Positions 50,798 to 59,809 of a stretch of DNA of 64,000 nucleotides are shown here, piece by piece (positions within the stretch are counted from its first letter, which is position 1; each line of letters opens with the position of its first letter). Below the pieces are notes generated by a model. The model was not told where the DNA came from and ran no database searches. It saw only the letters and a list, made by a program, of their open reading frames with translations. The stretch lies in contig NZ_BNCI01000002.1 of NCBI RefSeq assembly GCF_014656395.1, positions 1,054,001 to 1,118,000 of the forward strand. The letters are read 5' to 3'. Made by a program: the position numbers and the translations under genes. This DNA is from Kordiimonas sediminis (GTDB lineage: Bacteria > Pseudomonadota > Alphaproteobacteria > Sphingomonadales > Kordiimonadaceae).

Positions 50798-51943
50798 CTA
50801 CGACAAAAATGAGTATAGCCCCAGCCCGATAAAGTTCGCGATAGTGTAGCCAAGTGTACCGCAAAGAATGGCCGGGGTTATCAAATCACGCCATCCGTTT
50901 GCCCCAGCCATAGCCGCAGCCACTGGCGGTCCCAGAACACAAGCATTTGAACCTACCAGCACCTCGGGCAGGTCCAGTTTGAATATGCGGGATAGCACCA
51001 ACAACACCAAAAGGTGCGTTGCCAGAATTATCACTGCAAAGGCTGCGAGCATAAGTCCACTTTCGACCATTGTTTTAATGTCGACACCCGCACCAATAAG
51101 AAAGAAGAACATATACATGACAATCATTCCCAGAGGGAACGCTTCTGTCAGTTGTTCCATTTTCTGATGAAACAAGCTGGCAATCAAAACGATCAACACC
51201 GTTGCGATTAATAGCCGGCTTTCATCGTATCCCAACATGCCCGCAATAAGATTACTAAGTGCTACGACTAAAAAGGATAGACCAAGTGCAATCGCTGCCC
51301 GCTCTGGCGAGAAGGATTTGGATGGGCCATCAGCAGCATGAATGTCAATGCTGATCGCTGCAGCTTCTTCGGTATCCGGTTTTTTATACTTAAACTGACG
51401 AGCAATGAAAGCACTTGAGGGCAAAGCAATAAGCACTGCCAAAAAAGAAACACCTACAACATTGTCAGCGGCCAGACTTGCTGTCAGCAGGCTCGAATCC
51501 TGAAAGCCAATCGCTTCTGATACAGCTGCAAAATTCAGGGAACCACCAATATATGTTGCACTAAACACTGCAGCCAACGAAGGTTCAGAGGGGCCTAGAG
51601 GCAGCAAATATGCACCGATCAAAGCCCCCAGTGTTGTCCCAAGCGCGCCAAAGAAAAATGCCACAAGAGTTCTGCCGGATTCCGCAAAGATTTTGCGCAT
51701 GTTGGCGCCAAACAATAATAAAACAATCGCCGTTGGAATGCCGTACGACCAGATCGTGCCGTACGGTTCAGCCGACCGCGGCACAACATTAAAGTTCGCT
51801 AAGACCGCACCAACCAGGATAGCTATAATTGGCCCAGACAGTTTCTGACCCAACCCTTTCTTTTCCAGTCTAAACGCAGCGGCGGCAGCCAATAACATAA
51901 TGGCCCAAAGCATGAAGGAACTGTCCGCAGAAATCAGGGGCAT
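50798..51943 (-). CDS. DUF819 family membrane protein, possible transporter
   Basis: A 381-residue membrane protein with about ten predicted helices in two halves, characteristic of DUF819 (YjcL-like), a family in the bile-acid/arginine permease fold class with no fixed substrate. Features include FGALGTTLGALIGAYLLPLG and GSLNFAAVSEAIGF near the middle, and GSNACVLGPPVAAAMAGANGW near the end. A hydrophilic loop lies around residues 195-215. AAAGG precedes the ATG. It follows the GntR gene by 29 bases on the same strand, so it probably belongs to the D-glutamate locus as its transporter; that link is inference from position. Confidence 0.85.
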   Translation of the reverse strand: MPLISADSSFMLWAIMLLAAAAAFRLEKKGLGQKLSGPIIAILVGAVLANFNVVPRSAEPYGTIWSYGIPTAIVLLLFGANMRKIFAESGRTLVAFFFGALGTTLGALIGAYLLPLGPSEPSLAAVFSATYIGGSLNFAAVSEAIGFQDSSLLTASLAADNVVGVSFLAVLIALPSSAFIARQFKYKKPDTEEAAAISIDIHAADGPSKSFSPERAAIALGLSFLVVALSNLIAGMLGYDESRLLIATVLIVLIASLFHQKMEQLTEAFPLGMIVMYMFFFLIGAGVDIKTMVESGLMLAAFAVIILATHLLVLLVLSRIFKLDLPEVLVGSNACVLGPPVAAAMAGANGWRDLITPAILCGTLGYTIANFIGLGLYSFLS

Positions 51944-51972
51944 AAAAAAAATAACCTTTCACCGGTCAGGGG

Positions 51973-52659
51973 TTAGACTTTCAAGTCCTGGGTATAAAAT
52001 TGCTCATGGGAGAAAACAGCATTGAGAACCCGTTCTTCGGTTTGTCCCAACATGTCCAGGATTGCTTTTTGTGTCAGTGCAGAATCATCCGCACGCATGA
52101 TGTCAAAAACCGATCGCTGATACTCACTAGAATAAGGAAAACTGCCTTTGATTTTTATATACAGCCAGTAGATACGCATGGCCATATCCTCAAGCTGGCG
52201 CACCCAGTCTGACATAAGCGGGTATCCAGAGCCTTCACACATTGCAATATTCATTCGACGATTGGCTTTCAGAATTGCCAAACCAGAAGCTTCGTTCTTC
52301 ACAGGCAGTAAATCTTCAATCTGAGAATTAAGCGCAATCAATTCTGCATAATCAAGACGTGGGGCGCACAAAGCTATGACATTGGGCAAAAGCATTTTGC
52401 GGAGTGCAAAATTCTGTTTTATCTCAATTAATGTAAGGGGCGAGACTTGCGTTACGCGAGGCGAGACATTGATCAAAAATTGCTGCGTCACAAGCCTTTC
52501 GATAAGGTTACGGGCAATCGTGCGACTTATTCCGAACGTGTCACTAAGAATATTTTCTGAAACTTTTTGGCTGGGAGCCAGTCTTTGCGTCACGATCGCA
52601 TCTATAACAATTCTGTATGCTTCATCTGCATCATTAATTACATCACCACTCGACGCCAT
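51973..52659 (-). CDS. GntR family regulator with FCD domain
   Basis: A 228-residue transcription regulator. Residues 10-75 form the GntR winged helix (SDTFGISRTIARNLIERL), and residues 85-220 the all-helical FCD ligand domain with histidine- and aspartate-containing helices that often bind a metal and a carboxylic acid. It is divergent from dgcN and cotranscribed with the DUF819 gene. Two TGTA/TACA-type sites in the shared promoter region are good operator candidates. Its ligand may be D-glutamate or N-acetylglutamate; that is inference. Confidence 0.9.
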   Translation of the reverse strand: MASSGDVINDADEAYRIVIDAIVTQRLAPSQKVSENILSDTFGISRTIARNLIERLVTQQFLINVSPRVTQVSPLTLIEIKQNFALRKMLLPNVIALCAPRLDYAELIALNSQIEDLLPVKNEASGLAILKANRRMNIAMCEGSGYPLMSDWVRQLEDMAMRIYWLYIKIKGSFPYSSEYQRSVFDIMRADDSALTQKAILDMLGQTEERVLNAVFSHEQFYTQDLKV

Positions 52660-52736
52660 ATATCAGCCTACCTTGTTTTTCATTTGCTACAGTCTAGCGG
52701 ATTCCCCTCACCATACAAGCATGAATGACCCTATAT

Positions 52737-52777
52737 TGTAAATTAATACAGCCTTATTGTAATTTTAAGCTGTACAA
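52737..52777. promoter_or_regulatory. Candidate GntR/FCD operators between the regulator gene and dgcN
   Basis: Site 1 is TGTA-AATTAA-TACA (52737-52750), a dyad inside ATTGTAAATTAATACAG. Site 2 is TTGTA-N11-TACAA (52757-52777). Both start with ATTGTAA and lie 19-20 bases apart, two helical turns. FCD regulators often bind TTGTA/TACAA dyads. Confidence 0.45.
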
Positions 52778-52872
52778 AAGTCATTTCATGTGTAGATTTT
52801 CCTGCAAGTATCTCTGTACTATTTATCAGAGCATGCAATTGAAACATCTGTTCGCAATAAGGAACCAATAAA

Positions 52873-53889
52873 ATGACGGCGATTACCCTTACGCCACCGT
52901 ATCTAATATTCCTTGGTCGGGAAACGCGCGAATCCTATGCCAAGACTGGGGCAGGACTAAACCAGTGGCGTCCAGAGCTGTGCAAAGGTCAAATACGCCT
53001 TGAAGGCGGTACAGTTGACCTAGGTTTACCCGAAATGACGCTGGAAGACGCACAAAAGGCCGGCATCAAAACTCTGGTCATTGGAACAGCTGCTGTTGGT
53101 GGCAGTATTCCGGATGAATGGGTGGACCTTCTTGTGGAAGCAGCAGAGCGTGGCTTGCATATCGTAGGCGGTGTTCACACACCCCTAAATAACATAGAAC
53201 GCCTTAAACATGCTGCCACCCTGTCCGGGTCTGAATTGATTGACGTGCGCACGCCTCCTAAGCATCTACCAGTAGGCACAGGCAGGAAAAGAACCGGCAA
53301 ACGCCTTTTAACCGTTGGTACTGATTGCGCCTTAGGTAAGAAATACACTGCCTTGGCACTTGAACGGGATATGAAAAACGCCGGTATAAACGCAACATTC
53401 CGCGCAAGTGGTCAAACCGGCATAATGATTGCTGGCACTGGCTTACCGATTGATTCTGTTGTTGCTGACTTTGTATCCGGTGCTGCAGAACTGCTCTCAC
53501 CCGACAATACAGACGACCACTGGGATATTATCGAAGGTCAGGGAAGCATCTACCACCCTGGATATGCCAGCGTCAGCATGGGACTATTGATGGGGTCGCA
53601 GCCAGATGCATTTGTAGTGTGCACAGAAGCTGGCAGAACTCATATCGAAGGGTGGCCAGATTTTCCACTGCCTACTATTCAGGATGTGATCGACCGGACC
53701 ATTGACATTGGTAAACAGTTTAATCCTGCCATACACTGTGTTGGCATCAGTGTTAATACCTCTCCACTGCCATCTGCTGAACGACAGCCATACCTTGATC
53801 GTTTATCGGCAGAATATGGTCTTCCCTGCGTCGATTCCATTCTGACAGGCACGGACGCCATTGCGAAAAAACTCAAAAAGGAAGGCTAA
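52873..53889 (+). CDS. dgcN: D-glutamate N-acetyltransferase DgcN (DUF1611)
   Basis: A 338-residue protein of the DUF1611 family. The segments WRPELCKGQIRLEGGTVDLG and KTLVIGTAAVGG are diagnostic of the N-terminal domain; the C-terminal P-loop-like domain has GTDCALGKKYTA at residues 149-160, ASGQTGIMI and EGQGSIYHPGYASVSM. Members shown to act in marine bacteria acetylate D-glutamate as the first step of its catabolism. AAGGAA precedes the ATG. The next gene, dgcA, starts one base after its stop, and the known pathway pairs these two enzymes. An N-acetyl-L-glutamate deacylase is needed to finish the path and is not in the window. Confidence 0.88.
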   Translation: MTAITLTPPYLIFLGRETRESYAKTGAGLNQWRPELCKGQIRLEGGTVDLGLPEMTLEDAQKAGIKTLVIGTAAVGGSIPDEWVDLLVEAAERGLHIVGGVHTPLNNIERLKHAATLSGSELIDVRTPPKHLPVGTGRKRTGKRLLTVGTDCALGKKYTALALERDMKNAGINATFRASGQTGIMIAGTGLPIDSVVADFVSGAAELLSPDNTDDHWDIIEGQGSIYHPGYASVSMGLLMGSQPDAFVVCTEAGRTHIEGWPDFPLPTIQDVIDRTIDIGKQFNPAIHCVGISVNTSPLPSAERQPYLDRLSAEYGLPCVDSILTGTDAIAKKLKKEG

Positions 53890-53890
53890 C

Positions 53891-54868
53891 ATGAAAATTA
53901 CCATTGAAAAGAGAGCTTTCCCACTTGCACAGCCGTTTATCATCACGGGGTACCAGTTTGACGATGTCGATACTGTATGGGTTACATTAGAGGACGGCGG
54001 CTTCACCGGACGCGGCGAAGGTGTAGGCATTTATTATGCCGGCGAAAATTCGGACACAATGTACGCGCAACTGGAAGCAATCGTACCAGAGATCGAAAAA
54101 GGACTTACCTTTGACAAGGTACAGGCCCTATTGCCCCACGGCGGCGCCCGTAATGCGCTGGATTGCGCGCTATGGGACCTGCAATCTAAAAAGTCCGGAA
54201 AGTCTATCTGGCAAATGACCGGTATTACACCTCGGGAAGTGACAACAGTTGCCACCGTCGGCATAGCATCACCAGAAAAAATGGCAGCAGATGCTTTGGC
54301 GTTCGCACAGTACCCTAACCTCAAAATCAAACTGAGCGGGGACGACCCCATCCGTCGCATTACTGCTATCCGACAAGCCAGACCAGATGCGAAATTGGTG
54401 ATTGATGTCAATCAGGGCTGGAATTTTGCTGAACTGCAAGACTATATCCCAGAAATGGCCAAACTTGGGGTTGCCATGATCGAACAACCTCTGCCCCGTG
54501 GTATGGATGAAGAACTGGTCGGTTTTACATCACCTGTGCCACTTGGCGGCGACGAAAGCTGCTTGACGCTTGAAGAATATGATCAGTTTGCTGATAGATA
54601 TGACATCATCAACATCAAGCTTGATAAATGTGGAGGACTAACCGAAGCACTTGCCATCGCGCGCAAAGCACAGGCAGAGAAAAAAGGCCTGATGGTGGGC
54701 AATATGACAGGCACATCACTTTCCATGGCGCCTGCCTATGTCATTGCACAATTCTGCGACTTTGTAGACATCGACGGCCCTATACTGCTTAGTCAGGACA
54801 TTGATAATGCTCTGACGTATAAAGAAGGCGGCATCGTCAGCATCCCTACCCCAGATTTGTGGGGCTAG
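53891..54868 (+). CDS. dgcA: N-acetyl-D-glutamate racemase DgcA (enolase superfamily)
   Basis: A 325-residue member of the muconate-lactonising subgroup of the enolase superfamily, close to dipeptide epimerases. The catalytic pattern is complete: KxK at Lys145/Lys147, metal ligands Asp172 (IDVNQGW), Glu198 (IEQPL) and Asp221 (GGDES), and Lys243 (NIKLDK) on the opposite face, so a two-base racemase is likely. Without the neighbour it would be called an L-Ala-D/L-Glu epimerase; pairing with dgcN makes N-acetyl-D-Glu the more likely substrate. The frame opens at 53861, but the ATG at 53891 gives the proper start. A terminator follows. Confidence 0.87.
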   Translation: MKITIEKRAFPLAQPFIITGYQFDDVDTVWVTLEDGGFTGRGEGVGIYYAGENSDTMYAQLEAIVPEIEKGLTFDKVQALLPHGGARNALDCALWDLQSKKSGKSIWQMTGITPREVTTVATVGIASPEKMAADALAFAQYPNLKIKLSGDDPIRRITAIRQARPDAKLVIDVNQGWNFAELQDYIPEMAKLGVAMIEQPLPRGMDEELVGFTSPVPLGGDESCLTLEEYDQFADRYDIINIKLDKCGGLTEALAIARKAQAEKKGLMVGNMTGTSLSMAPAYVIAQFCDFVDIDGPILLSQDIDNALTYKEGGIVSIPTPDLWG

Positions 54869-54901
54869 GCTAAGGCTGATTCATTTCCAATAAATCTTCA
54901 C

Positions 54902-54934
54902 AATGCCCCTGACAACAGCGCGGGGGCATTTTTC
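54902..54934 (+). terminator. Terminator of dgcNA
   Basis: AATGCCCC and GGGGCATT pair around a 12-base loop and are followed by TTTCTT, 34 bases after dgcA. Confidence 0.85.
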
Positions 54935-55015
54935 TTACCGCTTACAAAGATTGACAATAGCGAACAAATATCAGTCAATATAGTCACTTGTACTTGACTG
55001 AGGAATTCTTCACAC

Positions 55016-56371
55016 ATGCATAACTCACCTTCAGATACCCAGGAAACATCACAACAGAACGAATCCCTACTGAGTATTTGTTCGGAGGTTTCTCCGCTTC
55101 TGATCGGCATTATGCTTCTACTGATGGGAGTTGGGCTTCAGGGAACGCTCCTTGGTGTCCGCGCCAACATGGAAGGGTTCACAGTTTTCACGACCGGTAT
55201 TGTGATGGCCGCCTACTATGTTGGCTTTCTTATTGGTGCAGGTATCGTCCCCGGCTTGATAGGAAGAGTTGGACACGTACGTACCTTTGCGTCCCTCGGC
55301 GCAGTGTCTTCTGCAGCCATGCTTTTATACGGCCTGTTTCTAGACCCAATAGCCTGGGCAGGTATTCGTATTGTTGTCGGTTTTTGCTTTTCTGGACTAT
55401 TCATTGTTGCAGAAAGTTGGCTGAATGACAGAGCGCCGAATACCCTGAGAGGACAGCTTCTGTCTGTCTATGTTGTCGTGCACCTTCTGGGATTGACTAT
55501 TGGGCAGTATCTACTCGGTGTGTCTGACCCCGAAGGACTTAACCTCTTTATTCTGATTTCTGTTCTGGTCTCCGTTGCCGTTGTGCCCTGTACACTAAGC
55601 TCCACGCCTGCCCCCAATGTGGCTGAAATGGTCAAGATGCCAGTACTTTCAATTATTCGTCTATCTCCCCTGGGGGCCTATGTGGTGATCATCAACGGCG
55701 TAGTATCTGGCGTTATGTACGGCATGGGGGCGGTTTATGCAGTCGAGATAGGCTTATCAACGCTGAAAATTTCCAGCTTTATAGCCTCTTATGTTCTGGG
55801 AGGAACTTTACTTCAATGGCCGCTAGGCTGGCTGTCAGACCGCGTTAATCGCCGCGGTATGATTGTCGTCTTAACCCTTATCAGTATTCTTGCAGCATGC
55901 GCAGTTGCATGGGTCAGCCCTTTGAACAAAGGTGCCCTTTTGTTTGCCTCCATATTTATCCTGGGTGGCACATCAATGCCGCTTTATTCTCTGGGTGTTT
56001 CACTTGTGAATGACCGTCTGGATCTTGACCAAATGGTAGGGGCAAGCGGTGCCCTTGTGTTCCTGTTTGGCCTTGGTGCTGCGGCTGGTCCGTTTGCCGC
56101 CTCCATACTAATGGCCACCTTGGGGACATATGGCCTATTTTATGGTGTTTCCGTCGTGATCTCCTCTGTTCTGATTGTAGCCTTCTGGAGAATTCTGCTG
56201 TCCAAGGCACCAAGTGTGGATGTGGAAGATCAACGAAACTATTTCCATATCGCACCGCGTGGCTCAGGCGTAGCACTCGCTGTAACAATGGATGACATTG
56301 TACAAGCCGAAGAAGAAAAGCAGGAGCAAGAAGATGATGAGGCTTCTGAAGAACGAAATAATGACCGCTAG
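55016..56371 (+). CDS. MFS transporter, YcaD-like
   Basis: A 451-residue major facilitator with 12 predicted helices between residues about 25 and 405. The segment after helix 2 is GLIGRVGHVRTFA (a degenerate loop 2-3 motif), and GRxxD-like sequences recur as WLSDRVNRRG between helices 8 and 9. Both ends are hydrophilic; the C-terminal 50 residues are very acidic (EEEKQEQEDDEASEE). The layout resembles the YcaD/UMF subgroup, substrate unknown. GAGGAA precedes the ATG. It lies downstream of the dgcA terminator, so it need not be part of that locus. Confidence 0.87.
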   Translation: MHNSPSDTQETSQQNESLLSICSEVSPLLIGIMLLLMGVGLQGTLLGVRANMEGFTVFTTGIVMAAYYVGFLIGAGIVPGLIGRVGHVRTFASLGAVSSAAMLLYGLFLDPIAWAGIRIVVGFCFSGLFIVAESWLNDRAPNTLRGQLLSVYVVVHLLGLTIGQYLLGVSDPEGLNLFILISVLVSVAVVPCTLSSTPAPNVAEMVKMPVLSIIRLSPLGAYVVIINGVVSGVMYGMGAVYAVEIGLSTLKISSFIASYVLGGTLLQWPLGWLSDRVNRRGMIVVLTLISILAACAVAWVSPLNKGALLFASIFILGGTSMPLYSLGVSLVNDRLDLDQMVGASGALVFLFGLGAAAGPFAASILMATLGTYGLFYGVSVVISSVLIVAFWRILLSKAPSVDVEDQRNYFHIAPRGSGVALAVTMDDIVQAEEEKQEQEDDEASEERNNDR

Positions 56372-56439
56372 ACCTTAATCGCGGTGATATTGGAATTGCA
56401 GTGCCTCGCTAAATCCATTTCGTCGTCGTACAAACAGAA

Positions 56440-56467
56440 AAGCCCGGCAACTTTCATTGCCGGGCTT
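56440..56467. terminator. Terminator between the convergent MFS and M17 peptidase genes
   Basis: AAGCCCGGCAA and TTGCCGGGCTT form an 11-bp stem with a 6-base loop. On the minus strand it is followed by TTCTG after GGGCTTTT, so it terminates the peptidase gene; on the plus strand the following GGGATTTTC is a weaker tail. Confidence 0.88.
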
Positions 56468-56518
56468 GGGATTTTCTGAAACCTTTTAGGTAGCTTTGGG
56501 ACTTAATCCCTACCGCTA

Positions 56519-58072
56519 TTATTTACCTTCAAAGTGTTCCTTGATGTAGGCATTCAACAGACGAATGCCGTATGCCCGTGAACCCGGCGATGCCTTGGTC
56601 GCGGAAGGCTTATCAGAATATGCGATGCCTGCAATATCCAGATGCACCCAATTCGTTGTATCGCGCACGAAGGTTCCGATAAAGGCAGCACCTGCGCTTG
56701 CACCCGGTGCATCAGGACCGGAATTCATAACATCAGCGACATTATTTTCGATCGCTTTGAAATGATTTTCATTCAGGGGCAGATGCCAGACTTCATCACC
56801 TGTTTCCTTACCAGCGGCTGTGAACTTCTCAATCAAATCATCATGACGAGAGAAAACAGCAGCGTAATCCGAGCCAAGAGCACGAGATGCAGAGCCTGTC
56901 AGAGTTGCCAGATCAACAAGCAGAGGCGGGTTGTATGTTGTGTCACCATAATAAATGCCATCAGCAAGTACCAAACGGCCTTCCGCATCAGTAGAGCGAA
57001 TTTGAATGGTCTTTCCTGACATTGACGTCACAACATCGCCTGGGCGCTGGGCATTACCACCCGGCATATTTTCTGCAAGTGCTGCTATACCTACAACATT
57101 CACTTTTGCACCGCGGCCAGCCAAAGCATGCACAGTCCCCATTGCACTGGCAGCACCGGACATGTCGAATTTCATATTCCACATGTTTGGGGGGTTCTTC
57201 ATGCTGATACCACCCGTATCAAAAGTGATGCCTTTACCGGCAATAACAACAGGATTGTCACCCTTGTTACCACCCATATATTCAACGATCATCATGCGCG
57301 GAGGACGCTTACTGCCACGGCCTACACCGTACAGAGCCCCCATACCAAGCTCTTGCATTTCTTTTTCATCAATGACCTTGATCTTGATATTATCCATGCC
57401 TTTGAAGTGCTCAGTCCAGCGTTCTACGAATGACTCTGGATAAATTACGTTGGAAGGCTCATTGGAAATGTCGCGCGTGTACCACATTGCATTGGCAACG
57501 GGGTCCAGTTCTGCTTCATACAAGCGTTCAGCCTGATCACTTTGACCTGTCACGATTTCAAGTTCATCCTGACTGCGGTGACGGCTGTCATCAGTGTAAT
57601 ATTTATCGAAATAGTAGCTACCTAATTTGGCGCCAAATGCGATATTGGCAGATGCATCCTCTGAAACATCAAAGATCATGGCTGGTGCAGATTTGAACGC
57701 GCTTACTGCTTTCTGAACTGCATTGCCACCGATTTTCTGCCACTGCAGTGCCGATACATCTGCCCCCTTTGCACCAAGACCAACCAACAAAATCTGCTCG
57801 TACCCTGCGCCAACCGGTGCCGGTACGACCTTTGTCGTCATCACCTTGCCGTCAAACCCTGATGCAGAAATAGCATGACTTAATCCTTTATTGGATTTGC
57901 TGTCGATTGACGCACCATACTGTCCAAGCTCCCCGCCCTCATAGACGCCGATAACAATATTACCGTTTTCCGGAGCCTGATTTGTGAAGTTGACCGCAGT
58001 TTGCGCCAAAGCTGTTGCTGAAAGTACCGCAGACATAGCAATACCCGTCAACAATGAAACCGTTTTTTTCAT
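56519..58072 (-). CDS. Exported M17 leucyl aminopeptidase
   Basis: A 517-residue cytosol aminopeptidase-family (M17) enzyme that removes N-terminal residues using two divalent metals. The active-site segments GKGITFDTGGISMK (metal lysine and aspartate), MSGAASAMGTVHAL and STDAEGRLVLADG are intact. Unlike most M17 enzymes it begins with a clear signal peptide: MKKTVSLLTGIAMSAVLSATALAQ, cleaved after ALA. The start at 58072 has AGAGGA five bases upstream; the frame extends 11 codons further without a start context. It probably works in the periplasm, perhaps on peptides from outside. Confidence 0.92.
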   Translation of the reverse strand: MKKTVSLLTGIAMSAVLSATALAQTAVNFTNQAPENGNIVIGVYEGGELGQYGASIDSKSNKGLSHAISASGFDGKVMTTKVVPAPVGAGYEQILLVGLGAKGADVSALQWQKIGGNAVQKAVSAFKSAPAMIFDVSEDASANIAFGAKLGSYYFDKYYTDDSRHRSQDELEIVTGQSDQAERLYEAELDPVANAMWYTRDISNEPSNVIYPESFVERWTEHFKGMDNIKIKVIDEKEMQELGMGALYGVGRGSKRPPRMMIVEYMGGNKGDNPVVIAGKGITFDTGGISMKNPPNMWNMKFDMSGAASAMGTVHALAGRGAKVNVVGIAALAENMPGGNAQRPGDVVTSMSGKTIQIRSTDAEGRLVLADGIYYGDTTYNPPLLVDLATLTGSASRALGSDYAAVFSRHDDLIEKFTAAGKETGDEVWHLPLNENHFKAIENNVADVMNSGPDAPGASAGAAFIGTFVRDTTNWVHLDIAGIAYSDKPSATKASPGSRAYGIRLLNAYIKEHFEGK

Positions 58073-58210
58073 TCTTGTCCTCTGATAATTTGTCGTTAAA
58101 AACAAAAGGGATAATGTCCCAAAGAGAAGGATCGCGTCAAGAAAGACTCGACTGATCAGAGGACGATTTTTCTGATTGTCTTCTTACTCTGCATTCGACC
58201 TTGAGAGAAA

Positions 58211-59017
58211 TCACTCAGTAGACGTAGGCATTAATTCCTTTATTCGGCCCGACATTTGTAATTTCCGTAGCCCCGCATCCAGCTTTTCTAACAAATACTC
58301 AGCATCGGGATGTAAACGGCTAAATGCGACGTAGATATCACTGTGCTGACCATCAAACGCACGTTTAATTATCCCGGTGGTGTTTGACTTTTCCAACTGA
58401 ATTGCAGCGATAGCATCAAACAAAATAGCCGCATCAATGCGTCCACGCTCTAGCATTAAAATTAAATTTTCCTGCCGGTTCACCCGAATTTTTTGTACGT
58501 TAGAATTCTGCAGAATGAAGGGACCATATTCGTAGCCCAGGATCATACCGATCATTTCGCCATTTTGAAGCTGATCATAAGCAGAGACAGTCAGTGGACG
58601 ATCAACATGATGATAATAAGCGGTTTTGGCACGAAAAAGCTTCTCCCTGCCAAACAAATACTTACTTTCAGTAGATGGCTCCCGTGTCACATTAAATAGA
58701 CCAACCAGATCGCCCGTCTCGACCAGCCGCAGCAACCGCGCGTAAGGGCCTACCTTAAAAGCCACCTGCACCCCTTCAGCACGGAATGCCTCTTTGACTA
58801 TTGTATTGGAAATACCTGTTCCGTCAGGATTGGAGAATGGAGACCAGCTATCTTCTGCACCCAGCTCATAGACCATTTGCTCAGATTTGGGCGATGGCAC
58901 CTCGTCAGACGCACGAACACTATTCGTTAATTGTACAGTCAACAGTACAATCAGTAATATTGCGTACGGTCGCGAATAAATCCCAATTAATGTCACCAGA
59001 CAGCCTTTGGTACTCAA
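58211..59017 (-). CDS. Periplasmic solute-binding protein, amino-acid type
   Basis: A protein of up to 268 residues of the SBP_bac_3 fold. After a charged start, a hydrophobic stretch (AILLIVLLTVQLTNSVRA) serves as signal peptide or membrane anchor. The mature part has two lobes, with GMILGYEYGPFI and RGRIDAAILFDAIAA in lobe 2 typical of the family. There is no permease or ATPase nearby, so it may be an orphan binding protein or a sensor input. The start is uncertain: the full frame uses TTG (59017), and a GTG at 58996 is an alternative. An FNR/FixK-type box lies 47 bases upstream. Confidence 0.78.
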   Translation of the reverse strand: MSTKGCLVTLIGIYSRPYAILLIVLLTVQLTNSVRASDEVPSPKSEQMVYELGAEDSWSPFSNPDGTGISNTIVKEAFRAEGVQVAFKVGPYARLLRLVETGDLVGLFNVTREPSTESKYLFGREKLFRAKTAYYHHVDRPLTVSAYDQLQNGEMIGMILGYEYGPFILQNSNVQKIRVNRQENLILMLERGRIDAAILFDAIAAIQLEKSNTTGIIKRAFDGQHSDIYVAFSRLHPDAEYLLEKLDAGLRKLQMSGRIKELMPTSTE

Positions 59018-59063
59018 ATCTCATACAATGGTAGCTAAAAAGCACCGTTCACCCTAGAATAAT

Positions 59064-59077
59064 TTGACCTAGATCAA
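59064..59077. promoter_or_regulatory. FNR/FixK-type box between the binding-protein and PAS_5 genes
   Basis: TTGACCTAGATCAA fits the alphaproteobacterial anaerobox TTGAN6TCAA with both half sites complete (TTGAC-N4-ATCAA). It lies 47 bases from the binding-protein start and 140 bases from the PAS_5 start. If the box sits at -41.5, starts would fall near 59029 (minus) or 59112 (plus); both leave room for a leader. Confidence 0.6.
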
Positions 59078-59216
59078 CATTAAAAAGCATTTTACTACAG
59101 TAATTACTTTAGTAACAACGTTCATATCTTCAATTCTTGTTATATGTTTAGATTCTATAGTATGAAGGGGACGTTACAGGCTGATAGAGTTTCTGTCAGC
59201 CAGGGGGAAGGCCAAA

Positions 59217-59753
59217 ATGGACTCGTTTAAAACACTCTATGATCAGGATGCTTTAACGCAGGAAGCGACGCAAGGCTATGCGATCCCGGAGAGTGAACTT
59301 GACCAACATCCTGAGTTAAAAACTTTGCATGCTTTATGGTACTCAAAGTCACAAAATGGCTCTATTCCAAGTCGTAAAGACTTCTCCATGACTGACCTAA
59401 AGCCGATTTTACAAAACATATTTATTTATGAACTACTCTATGAAGGTGCGGAGATAGTTAACCTTAAAGTGGCCCTAATAGGAACATTCCTGACATTGCA
59501 ATACGGTGAATTCACCGGCAAAAAGCTATCTGATTATCCTGACACAGACATTGTAAAAAGGGTCTTTGAATTCTCCCGACAGTGTAGTCTGGCACGAAAA
59601 CCCTTATGCTTTAAGGTAGAGATGTTTTCTGCAGGTCGTCCTTATGTCTCTGCAGAGACTATCTATTGTCCCTTGTCTTCAGACGGCGACAAAGTTGATA
59701 AGATTATCGGCTTCTCATCCTTTAAAAACCTTGCCGAAAAGAAAATCATGTAA
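59217..59753 (+). CDS. PAS_5 domain protein
   Basis: A 178-residue protein of the PAS_5 family (PF07310), widespread in alphaproteobacteria as a free-standing domain. The pattern WYSKSQNGSIPSRKDFSMTDLKPILQNIFIYEL followed by FLTLQYGEFTGKKLSDYPD matches the family. There is no output domain, so it may act as a sensor partner. A GGGGGAAGG-like element precedes the ATG. The divergent promoter region has an FNR/FixK box, which could link it to oxygen control. Confidence 0.82.
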   Translation: MDSFKTLYDQDALTQEATQGYAIPESELDQHPELKTLHALWYSKSQNGSIPSRKDFSMTDLKPILQNIFIYELLYEGAEIVNLKVALIGTFLTLQYGEFTGKKLSDYPDTDIVKRVFEFSRQCSLARKPLCFKVEMFSAGRPYVSAETIYCPLSSDGDKVDKIIGFSSFKNLAEKKIM

Positions 59754-59809
59754 TGAAACCTGCTGCACCCCACCTTAAAGAAGCATGAAAAAAGCAGCCT
59801 AATGAATTG

